Of a stretch of DNA of 64,000 nucleotides, positions 34,255 through 45,999 are shown piece after piece. The notes beneath the pieces were generated by a model. That model worked only from the letters and a program-made list of their open reading frames with translations, was not told where the DNA came from and made no database searches. This DNA is from Heterobilharzia americana (Eukaryota; Platyhelminthes; Trematoda; Strigeidida; Schistosomatidae), in the NCBI GenBank assembly GCA_944470555.2, contig OX104128.1, positions 60,519,257 through 60,583,256 on the forward strand. The letters run 5' to 3'. Position 1 is the first letter of the stretch, and each line of letters starts with the position of its first letter. A program made the translations under genes and the position numbers.

Positions 34255-34450
34255 TTCCGTTCGTTCTCACAACTCTGCATCATAACACAGATGTATCCAC
34301 TCTCTGATATCTTCTAAAGCCTGAATATTCACACTAGCCTTTATCTTCCGATTGTTTATTCTTTTATACACCCTTTTTCTACTTTGATAACACTCCTTTT
34401 CTATCCACTTGTTCTTTGTCCACCGCTATGAAGTGTGGCATTTCGACCAG
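34255..34450 (+). mobile_element. Family B non-LTR, 3' UTR fragment
   Basis: Matches 1-260 and 53040-53265: cacagatgtatccactctct, gatatcttctaaagcctg and ctatccacttgttctttg. 3' end only. Confidence 0.6.
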
Positions 34451-34767
34451 AATTTACCAAAATTGTCATGATATGATGTGTTAGCCAAGTTAGAAGCAAG
34501 AAGAAACATGCAATAGTAACAACCATAAGATTACAGAATGAAACAACTGAATTTGAGGAACACTTATCATATGATTTCTAACCAATTTGTTAATATTTAT
34601 GACCTGACCATGTTCGCCATGTGACATGAATACCACATATTTTAAGATGCAGAGAATGATTGCGGCTGACTGCTGAGCAGTTGTAGACGAGAACGAAGCA
34701 GAATTTTGGTGGTATATTACTATTAATGCCAGATTTGCTTATTTGATAGATAACAGTGTTTTTATTA

Positions 34768-37235
34768 TTATTTGTCCCTTAGGTTCCTGGGGAACATAGG
34801 GCTTCAGAAGCACGTCTCCACTTCACCCTCTTCTCGACAGTCTTTTGAACCTGGCTGTACGACTGCCCAGAAGATTTCATTTCTTCCTCACAACATCTCC
34901 TTCACATCACCCTCAAACGTCCAACTCGTCGTTTCCCCTTTTGCATTCAAACGAAGGCATGACCTGACGTGTGATGTCCCGAATCGGCCTTCTCACTGTA
35001 TGTCCAATCCAGTCCATCTCCACTTTCTTCTGCATTTTCGTGGGGCGATAGATTCTTGGTTAGTTCGTTGCCAGTCAGCCAGAGCTCCTTGTCACTTATT
35101 CTTATTATTCTGGCCATCTAATCTTCAGTATCGATAGAGCGTAGGCGGCAGCTGTTGATGAATGTATGTAGTTTGTTGGAAATGCTTTTCGTAACGTGCC
35201 AAGTTTCTGAACCATCACATAGAAGCACTGACTTGACAGACATTGGTGTTGAAAATCTAGATCTTGTTGTTTATGCTGAGTGCAGTGCAGTGCAGTGCAG
35301 TAGATCTCTACACTGATTTCAGGTTAATGAAGACGTGTCCTGCTGAATTTCCGATTCTCCCTTTGACATCCTCATCTGTGCCTGTACCACCGGTAGTTGA
35401 AACGAAGCTGCCCTGCCTAGGTAGGTGGGAGAGAGAACTTCATTCCGATATCTCCCATTGATGGTGATTAGTTCTTGTTGTTGTTGTTATTGTTGATTGT
35501 TGGGTGTCTTCATCACCTCTGTCTTCTCAACATTCACCTGAAGGAAGTGCCGTGTTCCCTTCTCCACCTCTTCTACCAACTTGTTGGTTTTCGCCTGTAC
35601 ATCTTCGAGTTTGTGAGACAAGACATTAGATATAAATCATCATCGGTGATCAAATCCAAATCCCCTTCTAGCATCTTTTCATCGGTCAAACAACGGATGC
35701 CCATCTTCTCACAGCTCACTGCTCACAGTTTGTTGCATGATGCAGTTCAGTCGACCACGACCAGGAAGATCATCGGTGATAGTAGGTGGCAACCTGTTCT
35801 GTCTTACTCCTATCTTCACTTCAAAGGCATCACTGAGCTTTCCATTGTGAATCACTTGACATGTAGCATCATGTAGCATATGGCTGCTGTTGAATGAGGT
35901 TGGTAAAGGTTTGTGGCACTGAAACCGTAGTGTTGAACCAGTTGCCTGTCAAATTACTTCTCAGTCGACGCTGTCGAAGGCCTTTTCAAAGTGGATGAAG
36001 AAGTTGAGGTAGAGAGTTGACTAGCATTCTATGCTCTGTTCTATGATGATGCACGGCGTAGGGTTGCATTTTGATCCTCACATGATTTGTTCTTCCTCAA
36101 GCCACCTAGCCGGCCAGCCAGCCTGTTCCGGTCGTAATGCAGTTGAATCTAGTCTGTCCAGGATGACGCGGCATAAGATTTTGCTTGGTGTAGACAGGGG
36201 TGTAAGATGATTCTGCGCCAGTTCTTACAAAGACTTAAGTCGTCCACCCTTCTTTGGAAGTTTGACATCTACATCTGCTCCTCTTCTTGATCTTGTGTCT
36301 GCGTCTCTGTTTTCTTCACATTGAAATGAAGTCGATCTGATTTTTAGTGTGGCCATCTGTTGAAATCCATGTCGCTTCGTAAATATCCTTGTGTTTGTAC
36401 ACAGTGCCTCGAATCACCAAGTCATTAAATGCGCAAAAGTCTGCAAAAACAGTTCACTATTTTCGTTTATTTCACCGAGTGCTTCTCAACCCATGATTGG
36501 TTCTCTCACTGTGTTGTCCGCTCCCGGTTTGGCATTCATGTTACACATTGGAATTTGATGTCGCCAACTGGGGTCTTGTCCAGCACTGATTGCAGTTGTC
36601 TGTAGAATCCCTCCTTCTTCTCTTCATCTGCATAGCGTAACATTGTATGATTGTGACGTTCCTTCCTTTTTAGTTGAATCTTGCTGTCATGATGGTGATC
36701 CTGATCGTTGAGGAGGTTGGTTCCCACTGCCTTCGATGCTCTGTTGGGGACATCATGATAGCCACTCGAAAACGCAGTGTGCTCGTTGTTGTCTGAGTGA
36801 CAATATCGGAGTAGATTATTGACTCCTCTCCAGTTGACAGCTTGGAGAGTCCACTTCTATTCCATATGCTCCCGCAGATTCCTAGCATATCTATGCTATA
36901 TCTTCTCATCTCTTTTGGAATCTGGACAGCCTTGCCAGCCAGCTTCAAATATTGTTCGGACATTCCATATTCCCCTGTTTACTTTCGCTTTCATCGAGAG
37001 AGAGAAGACACATCGACCAACTGGCTTCCCGAAGGCTTTCATCAACTGGCGTCATTTTGCCTCTCTGATTCCAATGAGGAATAGGTTTATTATTATTTTT
37101 TTTCTATATTTTCTTTGCGCTTTGAAGTTTCTTTAGCGATTGGATTGGTTTTCCTGGATAGGGTTGCTAGACCTATGCCCAACCTTCCCTCTTTATCCGG
37201 GCTTAGGACCGGCCAGTAACTAGCATACTAAGCGA
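34768..37235 (-). mobile_element. RTE (SR2-like) retrotransposon, internally deleted
   Basis: On minus, from 37235 down: an N-terminal stretch (SPDKEGRLGIGLATLSRKTN). It is followed by the AP-endonuclease domain in broken frames (SIDMLGICGSIWNRSG; YADEEKKEGFYRQLQSVLDK; DFCAFNDLVIRGTVYKHKDI). A jump near 36260 leads into RT (KKGGRL, EKAFDSVD, GVRQ-type blocks) and then the standard 3' end. About 250 codons between endonuclease and RT are missing. From ~36258 to 34768 it is nearly identical to 14943-16432 in inverse orientation. Plus-strand ORFs at 35264-35461 and 35475-35876 are antisense. Confidence 0.85.
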
Positions 37236-37549
37236 GGTACTATTTACTTGAGGACATTTCAGGCATAAATTATTCTCTACAATCATATCAATGTGACCAC
37301 ATCACCTCCAAAATCTGATTTTTATTGTCCTGTCACCTCATATTCTTTTTTTTATTGGTAGCAAAGTTTTCCGTACATTTCAGGTATACATAGGTGTTGC
37401 ATCATTCCTATTACATGTTTTGGGTGTTGATCCCATGAACAAAGATTCAGCAACCAATCTCTTTCGCCACCTAATTATATTTGAGTTAAGTATAGTGGTT
37501 CTATGTCACCGTACTGTGTGGTTACCTGTTAATGTATGTAATGGAATAA

Positions 37550-37800
37550 CCGAGTTTGTTTCCTGATTATTGATCCTATTGGAGTCTGTCATTTGGTACT
37601 TGGATAAACTCCCAGGTTCTAATAATATAACTGACTCCGATCGGCTAGTTTGACCTATGTACTTGACCTCACAGTCAATGATAGGTTAGATTATTTTGCT
37701 GAATTGGATTTAATAGGTTCTTAAGCCGACAAAGCTTATGTCCGAGTGAGTTTGTAGGTTTAACTCCTACCCTAATTCCAGCCTTGTTGATGTTCCTTTC
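37550..37800 (-). mobile_element. Penelope-like GIY-YIG fragment, different subfamily
   Basis: Minus translation: GIRVGVKPTNSLGHKLCRLK, then a frame change, then DCEVKYIGQTSRSESVI. This fits the linker and start of the PLE GIY-YIG domain ('N.L...L...KD...VY.I.C..C...YIGQT.R'). It differs from the copies at 25091 and 26158. Confidence 0.65.
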
Positions 37801-38009
37801 TTATATGGTAACACAATAGATGCTTTGAACTCCTTTCTTCTTGTATTGTCGTTATTATTCATTTTCGTGTTACTGTTATTACTTCATTTCTTATGGATTA
37901 TCAGCTATACAGAACAAACTACTTAGACTATGTGAAGATGTTAGCCAGTAAAGTCAGTATTCGATAACAACCTAATGGGTTATGTCATGATAAACCATTC
38001 TCTAACAGG

Positions 38010-38400
38010 TGTTGTGCATATCAAGCCATCACCGTCTAACTCGATGTCCAATCTTAAGAGATGCTGGATTAGGTTTGAAGGGATTCAACGAGGCCCGATC
38101 AAGACGTGACACCAGTCCTGGAAGTCTTTGAATATTGATCTCAGCGGAGAACGGAAGCCTAGACTAACTGACTGAGCTCGCTGAGACAATAGGAATCAGT
38201 GGATAAAGACTCTTGGTGAAATGCCTGAAGATCGATCTGTTAACCTTCATTTTCAAATTCCCTCTCCTACCATACACCTTTCTCTGCTTTGGCATCAGTC
38301 ATTTTCCATTCACTCTGTTATTTTTATGCTGCTGTGAGATGAGGCAAGTTGAACCGATGCACTTCTGTGCGAGGTTCTACATTGATTTTGTCTGTCTGTC
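38010..38400 (+). mobile_element. Family B non-LTR, C-terminus and 3' UTR, decayed
   Basis: Plus-strand blocks: gtgcatatcaagccatcacc, gagatgctggattaggtttg, gagacaataggaatcagtgg and agactcttggtgaaatgcc, then UTR. They follow the order of the copy at 52640-53265. Confidence 0.6.
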
Positions 38401-38962
38401 AGAAAGTGTCTAAAACAAACCAAACATCAACCAAGTTACAGATTTAATGATGTTAGGTGTTACGGTCATATATCTTACCAATATAACCGAAATACCTGAA
38501 CAAATCACATGCTGTTTTTCTTCAACCAACTAATCATCATATCACGATAACTATGATACAATGAGTGCGCACAAATCGAAATTTTGTCGTTTTATACGAT
38601 AAGAAAAGGCGGAAGGAAGAGTGGGTAAAGAAGATGAGATGAATCTAGGCTCCATTATCGTTTTAGTAAAAGTAATGGGAAGCAAATAATAACCATTAAC
38701 AACACCATTAATTAATGTTGTTGTTGTTGATGATGATGATGATGATGATAGTTTTACCAACAAAATAAAACAGAAGCACACAGTAACGACCAACCTTAGA
38801 AACCATAGACACAGACATGCAACTTTAGATGTGTGTGCATACATATGTACACACACACACAAAAGCGCGTTACCAATCAATAATAAACATCTTTTTCTTC
38901 CGACAATAAATGATATCTCTCATGAGTCAGACAGCCGCAAATGTATATGATATTCGGAGAGG

Positions 38963-39013
<51 letters not shown>
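38963..39013. repeat. (ATA)n microsatellite
   Basis: About 17 uninterrupted taa units. Confidence 0.95.
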
Positions 39014-39559
39014 GAGGGGACATGTACACAAAAGTCGGTTAAAACAAGTGCAACAGCCAAACAATTTCATACATTCTTGTACACATATAACACCTAAAAA
39101 TGCAGTTAATCAACAAAAACTGCAAACCCTGATGAAACGATGACTCCTCACATACACACACACACACTATACTACTGATAATGTATTGCAGAGACAGAGA
39201 GGGGAGGGAAAAAAGAGGTGACTTAATTCTGCCTCTATAGTGTACATATATTAATCGCATATTAACACCGGATGACCAGTTGAAGATAGTTAGTTGAATA
39301 ACCGATAAATGAAAGGTATGCCTGAAAAAGTGATTAGACTGAGGGCATACTCGACCCCGTTTAGGATATGAACTACATCTCAACGCTATGTGTTGACTGC
39401 ATACGCTCGTTTCTAACCATTAACTCGAAATCTTCAAAAAGATCAATTCAAATGGTGAAAATATCGTTTTGGTGTTATAAGCGTTTGCATCTTTGCCGTT
39501 GATTGGACTGAGTCGATGTCAATATTGCATATGTACACCTATGTAGATGCTTCGATATA

Positions 39560-42500
39560 TACGACTGACAAAATGAAGGTAGAACCTCGCACACAAGAGC
39601 ACTAACTCAGGTTGTCACACTCCACGGAAGTACACAAAGAACAAGTGGATAGAAAAGGAGTGTTATCAAAGTAGAAAAAGTTGTATGAGAGAATAAACAA
39701 TCTGAAGATCAAGTTTAGTGTGAATATTCAAGTTTTAGAAAATGGAAAGGAGTGGATAGATCTGGGCTATTGTGGCCGATTTTCAGCCATGTCATTAACA
39801 GTCCTCAACGACTGATTCTTTTGGCATCCGAGACCCCAAGCCAGGTAGTCTACATCTCCACCATACAGCTCAAATCAGTAGTTAGGGACTTCATCGACTG
39901 GTGCTAGGTATTAGTCTGGCTACCTTGAACCCTCTTCAAATTTAATCCAACTTCCCTTAGCATTGCACGTCAAGGTAGGTGGTGAGTTGGCACGCGCAAC
40001 ACATGTCCAAGCCAGCTCAGTCGATGAATGTCCATAACCTCATTAAGAGACTCGTCTGTCTTCCCTAGTACATTTCGCCTGACCTCAACATTGCTCACAA
40101 GTGGATTCCACCACATCCGAACAATGTTACGAAGATATCTATGATCAAAACCCTTCAACCGCTTCATGCCGTTTACTTTCAACGGCTATGTCTTACAGCC
40201 GTCAAACAGGACAGAAGGGACTGAAGCGTAGTATACTTATCCTTTAATTGATAGATGGATATCTCGCTGACACCAGAGGCGATGCAAGTTGGCAAATGCC
40301 AAAAAAGCCTTCTCTATCTGAGCTCAGATTTCGTTAGCAACCAGCTAGTTCAGGCTGATGCAACTCCCCAAGTAAGTGAAGTGGTTGATACATTCCATCA
40401 CTTCAGTCCCTATTCCTCAACTGGAAGTAGTTGCAGACTGGTCCCGGGGCAACATCTTACGTTGGACAGGTGCGAAGCGCATGCCAATCATACGCGTTTA
40501 GAAGACCCTGAGTTTTGTCAACATCTTCACCCAACAGGACAATATCGTCTGCATTTTCCAAGTCAACTAGATAACATCCAGGGAGTAGGTCAATCTCTGT
40601 CGTCAGACCTATCTAAGATTACTTCCATTAGTAGGTCTATAGTAAAGTTAAGTGGGAACGATAACAGTGGGCATCAGTGGCAGACACCATTAGTTGCCAT
40701 CAATTCACATGATAACTCTCCACTAGCCCTGACATGGCTGCATGAATTCCAGTAGAGAGCTTCGATTAGCGTTATATACTTGCTCAGTACGTCCTTCACA
40801 GACAGACACTGCCACAACACCTCACAGTTGACAGAGTCAAATACCATCTTCAGGTCAACAAATATTGCAAATGTCAGTCAGTGGTATGCCTGTATTCCAG
40901 TATCCATTTATCAGAGGGTGAAAATCTGATCGACACAACCTCAACCAGGTCTGAAACCTGACTGGTTTTCTTAGGTTTGCTGTTCTTCAGCTCCAATTGT
41001 GTCACAAAACTATGGACTCTAGGGTCTTGGATACAATATTAGTCAAACTAATTCTCATATGGTTCTTAAAAGATCTCTCCCCCTTCTATAGATTGGGATG
41101 ATCAGTGAAGTAGACCAGTCTGACGGCACTACCCCTGATTCCCATACTCTATTTAGTACCTCCGTCTCCCTAATCAGCAATTTCCTACCTCCATTCTTGA
41201 AAATTTCAGATAGCAAACTGTCAACTGCTTTCCATCGTTTCAGCCTCAACACAAATTTCTTAATATTAAAGAGAGTTTGAGGACCGAACATCCACGTCTC
41301 ATTCAGGTTCAGGCTGGATGTCGGGCAACTGAAGGGTTGCTGAGTCAGTTGAACCGCATTTTAAAGTGTTCTGTATACGGTTCTACCCGCCTTTCCTGGA
41401 ACGTCATCAGCGTTCCATCTTTTTCGGTAGTGGTTTCACTAACCATCGTCTTCTTGCCACTATTCTTAATAACCGTAAATAGTTACCAATTGTCACCCAC
41501 CGCTGATGTCTTCTCCATCTCTAGCTTTCGTCACCTACCAGTGCTCGCGGTCAACGCGAAGACTCTTAGATAGTTGACACTTGAATTGTTTCCGCTCTTC
41601 ATCGTGGTCAGAGACAGCTGGAATCAGTTTTCTAACATCAATCAGTTGGGATGACGTTGCGGAAATCGAGTGACCTCTGCTAACCTTTCCCGCTGTTTCT
41701 ACAATAAACTTAATATCAAGTAAGGTTTCCTCAGGATGAGCATTGCTACCGCGTTCAGATAAATCCTTAGCTTGGCGTCGTCATTTTCTGATCAAACACA
41801 GATAGACATCACTAGTTCCTGTTTCCTGCGGCCAGTAAGGCGCAGACATACACCAGACCATAGTAACGTGTCATCAGAGGCTAAACTGGCACTCCAGAAA
41901 GTGTGACAATCATCCACTGATCCTCTCCACTGACGGCTTATAGCAATATGATCCATCTGTGCCCATCGTTAGTTCGAAGTCAGTGGACACCATGTGAGGC
42001 AGTGTCTCTCTGTATGCCTAGAGTTGGTGCTGACGAGAAACAAGTGGCTGTCGGAACAAAACTGCAACAGACGATCACCGTTGTTGGTTCTTTGGCATAG
42101 GATTCCGTAAATACCTTCCGGATGCCTCTCCGATTGGCTCAACTCAGTTTCGCTACTTGAGAGTTAAATTCGCCTGCTGTTATGACTAGATCTGAAGGTT
42201 TTGCTTTCTGTAGTGAAATTGACAATTTCCTATAGAATTCATCCTTTGCATCATCCAAACTACAGTTGATGGGTGCGTAGGCGGAGATTACGAATGAGTA
42301 TCGCATAGTCTCACGATCCTTCCTAGTTCTTACAGGCCCATTCAGTCGAACAACACATAAACAACTGTTGACTGGTATCCAGTTGAGGAGTGCCCTTTCT
42401 GCCGTACGACTGAATGCTATGTCCACACCAGTGAGTCCGCGAGAGCTGGCTGTGTCTCCGAATACTCTTAAAGTGAATTTTGAAGATTCACTTCTATGTC

Positions 42501-43150
42501 CAAATGAGTTCAACTTAATAACCACACTCAGGTCATATATACGTGTGTCAGAGATACAACATGCACCAATGGTCAGAGATTCCAGGGTTGTGGCGAGTGA
42601 TGCTTGCTGTCTGACTAGGTATGGAGTTCGGATGCTGAAAAATCCTACATGAACTCGATAGCGAGTGGGGTCTTAGGAGACTAGGAATGAAGTTTCGATA
42701 TCTGTGATCGTTTGCAATGCTCGCAAAATGAGAGGTTGGGTAAGGAGTAAGAGGTTTGATATTAGTATCAAGAGGTGAAGACAATGGAGGAGACAGAGTT
42801 AAAGGGGAAAGGTTATATTTGATTGGGCCTTGTGTACTACTGGAAGTGTGCAAACGGCTGACACTTCCCGGCTACCCACGCCGCGGAAGCCTATTTCTTC
42901 TTAAGGTACCTGAAAGAGAAAAAGATTTGCGTGACCGCAGGAACCATGGGACATCTTCTTGATATCTGTCATGAACGGCCTTTTTGATACCACGACAAGT
43001 GGCCGATAGTATGGGAGATGTAGTTAGAAATACGTCATGTGGTTCTGGATTACCACACACCACTGATGACTGATCTAGGCCATCATAATGCGTCATCTCA
43101 TTGTTTAAGAACACGCTAGGGGTAACTGCTTTACGTCTAACATCTATCCA
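39560..43150 (-). mobile_element. Family B non-LTR retrotransposon, near full length
   Basis: This is the longest family B copy, ~3.6 kb on minus. It has a 5' part (43150-42660) with the ctctttcaggtacctt block shared with 48030 (+). The AP-endonuclease domain (42525-42139) includes GVDIAFSRTAERALLNWIPV, RYSFVISAYAPINCSLDDAK and SDLVITAGEFNSQVAKLS. Next come an RT start (VVPSDWSTSLIIPIYRRGRD, 41200-41060), an RT motif C region (VDLENADDIVLLGED, ~40550, with NADD for the usual YADD), a C-terminal block (VSNVEVRRNVLGK; RLSWLGHVLRVP, 39970-40182) and 3' UTR. Many stops and shifts; not functional. The clade is probably CR1/Jockey-like but I cannot fix it without alignment. Confidence 0.8.
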
Positions 43151-43310
43151 ACAGACCTTTTTGGAGTGTTAAGACCTCGAGAGAACAAGGTTTCTACCAG
43201 CATAGTTCGTTGGGTCATCGTGATATACAAGCCCGACCATCACGTTAAGGTAACATCTATCGATCGGGTCTCGACATATATTGTCGGTATTTTCAAGTTT
43301 CATAACTTAC
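43150..43310 (+). repeat. Dispersed repeat paired with 47560-47745
   Basis: tccaacagacctttttggag and gttgggtcatcgtgatatacaagcc recur on minus at 47560-47745. In both places the repeat abuts the 5' side of a family B element, and a tRNA-like A box (gctcattgggtcattg) is visible in the second copy. It may be a SINE or a conserved 5' flank of the element. Confidence 0.5.
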
Positions 43311-43321
43311 GATGGATAGTA

Positions 43322-43490
43322 GCTAGCAGTGGAATCCAGGAAGAGCTTTCCGTCTTGTTTGGAACTCATCAGCTGGATGTACCTACCTCCCAGCGAGTGA
43401 TGCTGTCCCCACCAGGATTCGAACCCAGGGGCAATCACTTCGGATGCCAAAGTATCATTCACTAGGCCATGTGCATCCTTGATTCCATTG
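43322..43490 (-). mobile_element. Hammerhead element family 1, CTGATGA core kept
   Basis: Minus: tRNA-like B box CTGGGTTCGAATCCTGGTGG. Hammerhead at 43322-43384: acatccag CTGATGA with stem I partner ctggattcc intact. Stem II is weak and the second core reads CGGAAAGC. The cleavage triplet is TTC, not GTC. Probably inactive. Confidence 0.8.
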
Positions 43491-43754
43491 CTAGCCACTA
43501 TCCGGCATTATTATCAATGTTGAAAGTAGTGTTATCAAAACAACATGTCAAGAGAAGTCTGTAGTAATAACTAGAAGTGGTTCTTGTAGAGATCAAACTT
43601 GGAAGTATGACCTATATCAACAGAATTCCTATAGATAAGATCATTCATAAAATGGTGGGAACAGACAGAAATAACCAAGCATTACACCTAATTATTATGT
43701 TCTGCTTGTTTCAACACACAGTGACGGAATAAACCACAACTGACACCCGTTGTA

Positions 43755-43920
43755 CAAGTGGTAGTTCTCTTATCCCAATGCCTAAGTGGGGTGATGGATA
43801 CTAGGTTCGAGCCCCAGTGGGAACATTACTCACTGGGGTGCATGTACATCCAGCTGACAAGTTTCAAATAGGACGAAACGCACATCGAGCTGGATTCCAC
43901 TGCTAGCCGTCAAATAGACT
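43755..43920 (+). mobile_element. Hammerhead element family 1, inverted partner
   Basis: B box aggttcgagccccagtggg. Hammerhead at 43841-43910: acatccag CTGACAA (G8 changed), ggaCGAAACgc intact, then cacatcgagctggattcc with a 3-nt insertion near the cleavage site. Confidence 0.8.
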
Positions 43921-44169
43921 ACAACACAATGACGCAATTTATTTGTGAATCAGCGGTTTAGGCATTCGTCTTCCAGCGTATACATTTCAGTCTGCTTGCT
44001 CCTGTTTGAGCAATTACTGATGATTGGTGAGTGAACACATATGTATGCATACACAAAAGGTATACATCTTGTTTACATATGACAGCATATACAGGCTTAC
44101 TAAGATAAAATTTCGCAGTCCTAGTGAAAAACAATATACGCAGGGATAATTATGGTTTTCCAATATTCA

Positions 44170-44290
44170 TTATCATTTGACTATCCGAGATAGTCGTGGT
44201 TTGGCAGACTAGTATTTATACTGGGTGATGATTGAAGGTGAAGTGAAAATTTGGACTGTGGCTGGACTCGAACCAGCGACTACCAATACT
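44170..44290 (-). repeat. tRNA-derived repeat, relative of 29636
   Basis: gatagtcgtggtttggcagactag, then tttatactgggtgatgattgaaggtg, then gctggactcgaaccagcgac (B box on minus). The A-box half is missing. Confidence 0.55.
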
Positions 44291-44464
44291 CAATTATTTC
44301 TGCCTTTTACAGATTATTTATAATTTACACTGTTGATATACCAAAAATTCTACAATATACTATAAAGTTACCTGATGAAAATTAAAACTGGTTACCTCAA
44401 CAACAGACGAATGTATACTAAAACAATAAGCATTCAATTTCTGAAGTGAATGATTTTTAGTTGG

Positions 44465-44700
44465 TTGGAAGTTATCGGCAAGAAGACCTGCCTGACCCTA
44501 GTTTCGTGCTTTTTGGCACTCGTCAGCAAAGCGTATCTGTAACTTCGGGAGAACTGATGACCCCTCTCTGAGATTCAAACCAGATTCACCCAGCGTTGTA
44601 TTCAGCGATGAAACCTAAGTCTAGAGCTTTCTGCCGATGGCTTCTAACCAACTAACATCCATTAACGTGCACCACAATGGTGAGCCTCCTAGCCTGACGG
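44465..44700 (-). repeat. tRNA-derived SINE-like repeat
   Basis: Shares gttatcggcaagaagacctg, cactcgtcagcaaagcgtat and gagattcaaaccagattcac (B box on minus) with the 32160-32440 family. Confidence 0.5.
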
Positions 44701-44794
44701 CTATACTGGAAAACGAGCGACGAAATTCGGTCGGCTCTCAGGACTAGATAGCATGAAATTGGTTGCTCCCCACTCCTGCAGAAAGTCAATCGCG

Positions 44795-45060
44795 GCCAGA
44801 ATAGCTCAGTGGTGAATAATCAATGAAGTGAATAACTGACTGTTGATAAGGGTCAGATTGGTTTTAATCCAACATAAGAACTAGAAGTAATGTCGATCCA
44901 TCTCAGCGTATGTCACTGTGAGTCCAACTTAATTTGTGAGCACATATGACTTTACTTAGTTGTCTAGGTCAAAATAATAACGGAGGACAGTTTGAACTCA
45001 GGATCAGTTGCTTTAAAACTGGAGTACGCAATTCTCCAAGTCACAATCTCGAAAAAGAAT
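44795..45060 (+). repeat. tRNA-like repeat, weak
   Basis: gccagaatagctcagtggtg resembles an A box, but the matching B box (gattggttttaatccaac) is degenerate. It lies just below the FAM13-like exon at 45184. Confidence 0.3.
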
Positions 45061-45183
45061 GAAACACACATACAGAGCATTTTTGGTGGTTCATTGCTTA
45101 CGATAAACACAATCTACCAACTACAAAACTTTATCATCAGATGTACTAATAACAAAAGGTGTATAGGGTAAAAATCTGCTTAC

Positions 45184-45398
45184 CCAAATTTTTCTTTGTA
45201 CTTCTTGTCATCAGGTACATCAGCAACAAGAGAATTAGCAGCACTATGTGGGATACGTGGAATCTGTGAACAACTGTCTGATGAATTTCCTAAAGTTTTT
45301 ACATTTTCACAACTTGGCGCAATCATACGAAACAATTGACCGGATTGTTCAATTAAAAAACTCATGATATGATTGATTGAATTCTGTTCACGATAACC
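45184..45398 (-). CDS. FAM13-like gene, exon after the RhoGAP core
   Basis: Exon of 215 nt, minus strand: acceptor ttttttttcttatttAAG, phase 0 start at GYREQNSINHIMSFLIEQSG, donor TTTGG|GTAAGC, ending with two spare bases. The upstream RhoGAP exon ends FTPEDL in phase 0, so the junction reads ...PEDL-GYREQ. FAM13A has the equivalent ...EQDLCNKIMAKILENYNTLF after FGPN, so the helix HIMSFLIEQSGQLFRMI closes the RhoGAP fold. The rest (SCENVKTLGNSSDSCSQIPR and on to KYKEKF) is a hydrophilic linker. A family B element begins about 140 bp upstream of the acceptor. Confidence 0.8.
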
Positions 45399-45539
45399 CT
45401 TAAATAAGAAAAAAAAAATATAAGATATACACTTTTTAAGCCTTAAAAAAAGATGTCGAATAGAGGCAAAACAATAACAACGCAACTTGCAATGTAAAAT
45501 GTGAAAGGGATTTAATTAGAAAGATAAAACTCAGACAGA

Positions 45540-45960
45540 GAGACAAAATCAAAGAACCTCGTACACAAGCATATCCGTTCAACTTGCCACACTTTACAGT
45601 AGTAAACAGAGAAAAAGTGGATAGAAGAAACTGATATCAAAGGGGAAAAAGTAGTGTGAGAGAGTAAATAATCTGAAGATGATGCTCAGTGTAAGTATTC
45701 AATCTTTAGAAGATGTCAGGAAGTGAATACATCTGCACTATTGTGACTGGTTTTCATCCATTCCACCGGGAGTCCTCCTCAACCTTTGATTCCTATGGTC
45801 TCAGGGACCCTAGCCAGGTAAAACTCCATACACGTCTCGGTCCAACAGTCAGCAACTTCATGAACTGGTGCCACATCTTGGTCTGAACACCCTGAACCCT
45901 CTTCTAACCTAATCCAACTTCCCATAGCATGGCAAGAGAGGAATGAGGGATGTGAAAATA
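45540..45960 (-). mobile_element. Family B non-LTR, 3' end fragment
   Basis: Minus-strand UTR and terminal codons as in 18935 and 62085: acctcgtacacaagcatatcc, ggagtcctcctcaacctttg and cagcaacttcatgaactggtgcc. Truncated upstream. Confidence 0.6.
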
Positions 45961-45999
45961 CTGAATTCAGTATGACGATTAAAATGAGGACAATATATG

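Larger units (their letters stand above)
11323..45183 (-). other. Intron of the FAM13-like gene (33.9 kb)
   Basis: Donor GG|GTAAGC below 45184; acceptor above 11322; both flanking exons are phase 2, so direct splicing keeps the frame. One unrecognised frame at 33965-34224 could be an extra exon. Most of the intron is retroelement sequence listed separately. Nothing recognised in 11323-11960, 12365-12925, 13445-13865, 16435-17245, 18380-18930, 19565-19920, 21495-22455, 23050-23550, 24015-24430, 27255-27735, 29300-29630, 29950-30750, 30906-31439, 31521-32159, 33345-33850 or 38405-38960. Confidence 0.5.

Noticed and set aside
40255..40755. 166-codon plus-strand frame, the longest in the window
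   Set aside because: It is antisense to the reverse transcriptase of the family B element (motif C region at ~40550 reads on minus).
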